A stretch of DNA of 64,000 nt from NCBI RefSeq assembly GCF_007858255.1, contig NZ_VFEU01000003.1, forward strand, positions 372,001 to 436,000, given 5' to 3'. The notes beneath the pieces were generated by a model. It was not told the DNA's origin. It worked only from the letters and a program-made list of their open reading frames with translations, and searched no databases. This document shows, in pieces, positions 62,448-64,000 of the stretch. This DNA comes from Pseudomonas rhodesiae. GTDB lineage: Bacteria; Pseudomonadota; Gammaproteobacteria; Pseudomonadales; Pseudomonadaceae. Within the stretch, counting starts at the first letter, position 1. Each line of letters begins with the position of its first letter. The translations under genes and the position numbers were made by a program.

Positions 62448-64000
62448 ATGAGCACTGATGGTGCTTCGAGCCCAAGCCGCCTGCTGCCCAGGCTGCTCGG
62501 CGTCTTGCTGCTGATCATGGGCCTGGCCCTGCTGGCCGGCGGTATCAAGCTGACCACGCTCGGCGGGTCGCTGTACTACCTGCTGGCCGGTATCGGTATC
62601 ACCCTCACCGGCATTCTGCTGCTGGCCACCCGCCGCGCGGCACTGGGCCTGTACGCACTGGTGCTGTTCGCCAGCACCGTGTGGGCACTGTGGGAAGTCG
62701 GCCTGGATTGGTGGCAACTGGTGCCGCGTCTGGCGCTGCTGTTCGCCCTGGGCATCGTCATGTTGCTGCCGTGGGTTCGTCGCCCGTTGCTGCGTGGTCA
62801 ACCTGCGCCACTGGGCACCGGCGCGCTGAGCGTGGCCGTGGTGCTGGCCGGTGCGACCGCCCTGGCCAGCCAATTCACCAACCCCGGTGAAATGGTCAAG
62901 ACCGGCGAACTGGACCGTGACGCTGTACCGGGAATGGCCAGCGTTGCGCCGGCCCAGGCCGATGGCGACTGGAATTCCTACGGCCGTTCGGCCTTTGGTG
63001 ATCGCTATTCGCCGCTGGCGCAGATCACCCCGGAGAACGCGCACAAACTGGTGCCGGCGTGGACCTATCGCACCGGCGACATCCCTGGCCCTAACGATCC
63101 GGGCGAGACCACCGCGGAAAACACCCCGCTGAAAGTCAACGGCATGCTCTACGTGTGCACGCCGCACAGCCAGGTCATCGCTCTGGACCCGGACACCGGT
63201 AAGGAAATCTGGCGCTTCGATCCGAAGATCAGCAGCCAGGGTGCCGAGAACTTCAAGGGCTGGGCGCACATGACGTGCCGTGGCGTGTCTTATCACGACG
63301 ACGCCGTCTACGCCTCCGAGCAGAGCCCAACCGGCAGCGCCAGCCCGGCCGCCGCGCCGAATGCCTGCCCGAAACGCATCTTCGTGCCGACCGCCGACAC
63401 CCGCCTGATCGCCCTGAACGCCGACACCGGCAAGATGTGCGAAGACTTCGGCGACAAAGGCCAAGTCGACCTGCGTGCCAATATCGGTAGCTTCGCCCCA
63501 GGCGGTTACTACTCCACCTCGCCACCGGCCGTGACCAAAAACCTGGTGGTGATCGGTGGTCATGTGACCGACAACGTTTCCGTCGACGAGCTAAGCGGTG
63601 TAATCCGTGCGTTCGACGTGCACACTGGCAAGCTGGTGTGGAACTGGGACAGCGGCAACCCGGACGACACCACCCCGTTGGCCGAGGGCAAGACCTACAC
63701 CCGTAACTCGCCGAACATGTGGTCCATGTTCGCCGTGGATGAAAAACTCGGCATGCTCTACCTGCCGATGGGCAACCAGATGCCCGACCAGTACGGCGGC
63801 GACCGTACCGATGAATCCGAGAAGTACGCCGCGGGCCTGACCGCCCTGGACATCGACACCGGCCATGTGAAGTGGACCTTCCAGTTCACTCACCATGACC
63901 TGTGGGACATGGACGTTGGCGGCCAGCCTTCGCTGATCGACATCAAGACCGAAGCCGGCGTGAAGCAGGCGGTGATGGCGTCGACCAAACAGGGCAGCAT
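62448..64000 (+). CDS. gcd: membrane-bound quinoprotein (PQQ) glucose dehydrogenase, C-terminus cut by window edge
   Basis: 517 codons are visible of the usual length of about 800. ATG 62448 follows GGAG. Five TM helices lie in the first 140 residues (RLLGVLLLIMGLALLAGGIK, and so on), then the periplasmic PQQ propeller from GDWNSYGRSAFGDRYSPLAQ, with GTGKEIWRFDPK-type W motifs (DPDTGKEIWRFDPK, DVHTGKLVWNWD) and FTHHDLWDMDVGGQPSL. It oxidises glucose to gluconolactone in the periplasm and passes electrons to ubiquinone; in fluorescent pseudomonads this drives gluconate-based phosphate solubilisation. Confidence 0.93.
   Translation, partial: MSTDGASSPSRLLPRLLGVLLLIMGLALLAGGIKLTTLGGSLYYLLAGIGITLTGILLLATRRAALGLYALVLFASTVWALWEVGLDWWQLVPRLALLFALGIVMLLPWVRRPLLRGQPAPLGTGALSVAVVLAGATALASQFTNPGEMVKTGELDRDAVPGMASVAPAQADGDWNSYGRSAFGDRYSPLAQITPENAHKLVPAWTYRTGDIPGPNDPGETTAENTPLKVNGMLYVCTPHSQVIALDPDTGKEIWRFDPKISSQGAENFKGWAHMTCRGVSYHDDAVYASEQSPTGSASPAAAPNACPKRIFVPTADTRLIALNADTGKMCEDFGDKGQVDLRANIGSFAPGGYYSTSPPAVTKNLVVIGGHVTDNVSVDELSGVIRAFDVHTGKLVWNWDSGNPDDTTPLAEGKTYTRNSPNMWSMFAVDEKLGMLYLPMGNQMPDQYGGDRTDESEKYAAGLTALDIDTGHVKWTFQFTHHDLWDMDVGGQPSLIDIKTEAGVKQAVMASTKQGS

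Overview
The window looks like a chromosome segment of a fluorescent-group Pseudomonas. The protein-coding DNA is GC-rich. MetR, BglX, quinoprotein glucose dehydrogenase and the ZnuD-type zinc receptor all read as Pseudomonas versions, and the gaps carry the REP repeats (GGGGCTTGCCCC cores) typical of P. fluorescens relatives. I see no rRNA, tRNA, CRISPR array, transposase or phage gene. The assignment comes from recognising families, not from a search.

Layout. 1-3746 (minus): a coupled four-gene operon (HAD phosphatase, class III aminotransferase, alpha/beta hydrolase, FemAB/GNAT-like protein running off the left edge), probably a small-molecule pathway of unknown product. 3976-4746: MipA/OmpV outer-membrane protein behind a triple half-site operator. 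4810-6508 (minus): arginase-family enzyme coupled to two small EamA/SMR-like membrane proteins. 6693-10674: DsbA/FrnE-like protein, a hydrolase divergent from metR with a MetR box, a GNAT and a Nudix protein. 10722-18307: a signalling block with an HD-GYP-like response regulator, divergent from a coupled operon of REC-GGDEF-EAL protein, di-haem cytochrome c peroxidase, membrane histidine kinase and REC-kinase. 18339-27605: a small Ser/Ala-rich protein behind a HrpL-like promoter, a possible opgD remnant, bglX, a GltB-like protein, a three-gene gtr cassette and an OpgC-like acyltransferase. 27648-29057: amino-acid permease.

29395-47802 is the most striking stretch: about 18 kb with a 1545-residue toxin-like protein, a divergent unusual class A penicillin-binding protein and two tandem proteins of about 1700 residues, each with a toxin-type N-terminus, a leucine-rich-repeat block and a NEL-type E3 ubiquitin ligase domain with a Cys-Ala-Asp motif. 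These look like host-directed effectors, but no secretion system is encoded here.

47851-56755 (minus) is an eight-gene alpha/CS1-type chaperone-usher fimbrial operon: pilin, usher, three adhesins in a row with almost identical C-terminal domains, chaperone, second pilin, second chaperone. 57273-64000 holds a YqjI/YqjH-like metal-responsive pair behind a palindrome, two small conserved genes, a ZnuD-type receptor behind a Zur box, a tandem REP array and the start of gcd.

Themes: surface and host interaction (fimbriae, O-antigen modification, periplasmic glucan modification, NEL proteins), metal homeostasis (Zur, YqjI) and redox/c-di-GMP signalling. Many genes overlap by ATGA or GTGA, which defines the operons clearly.
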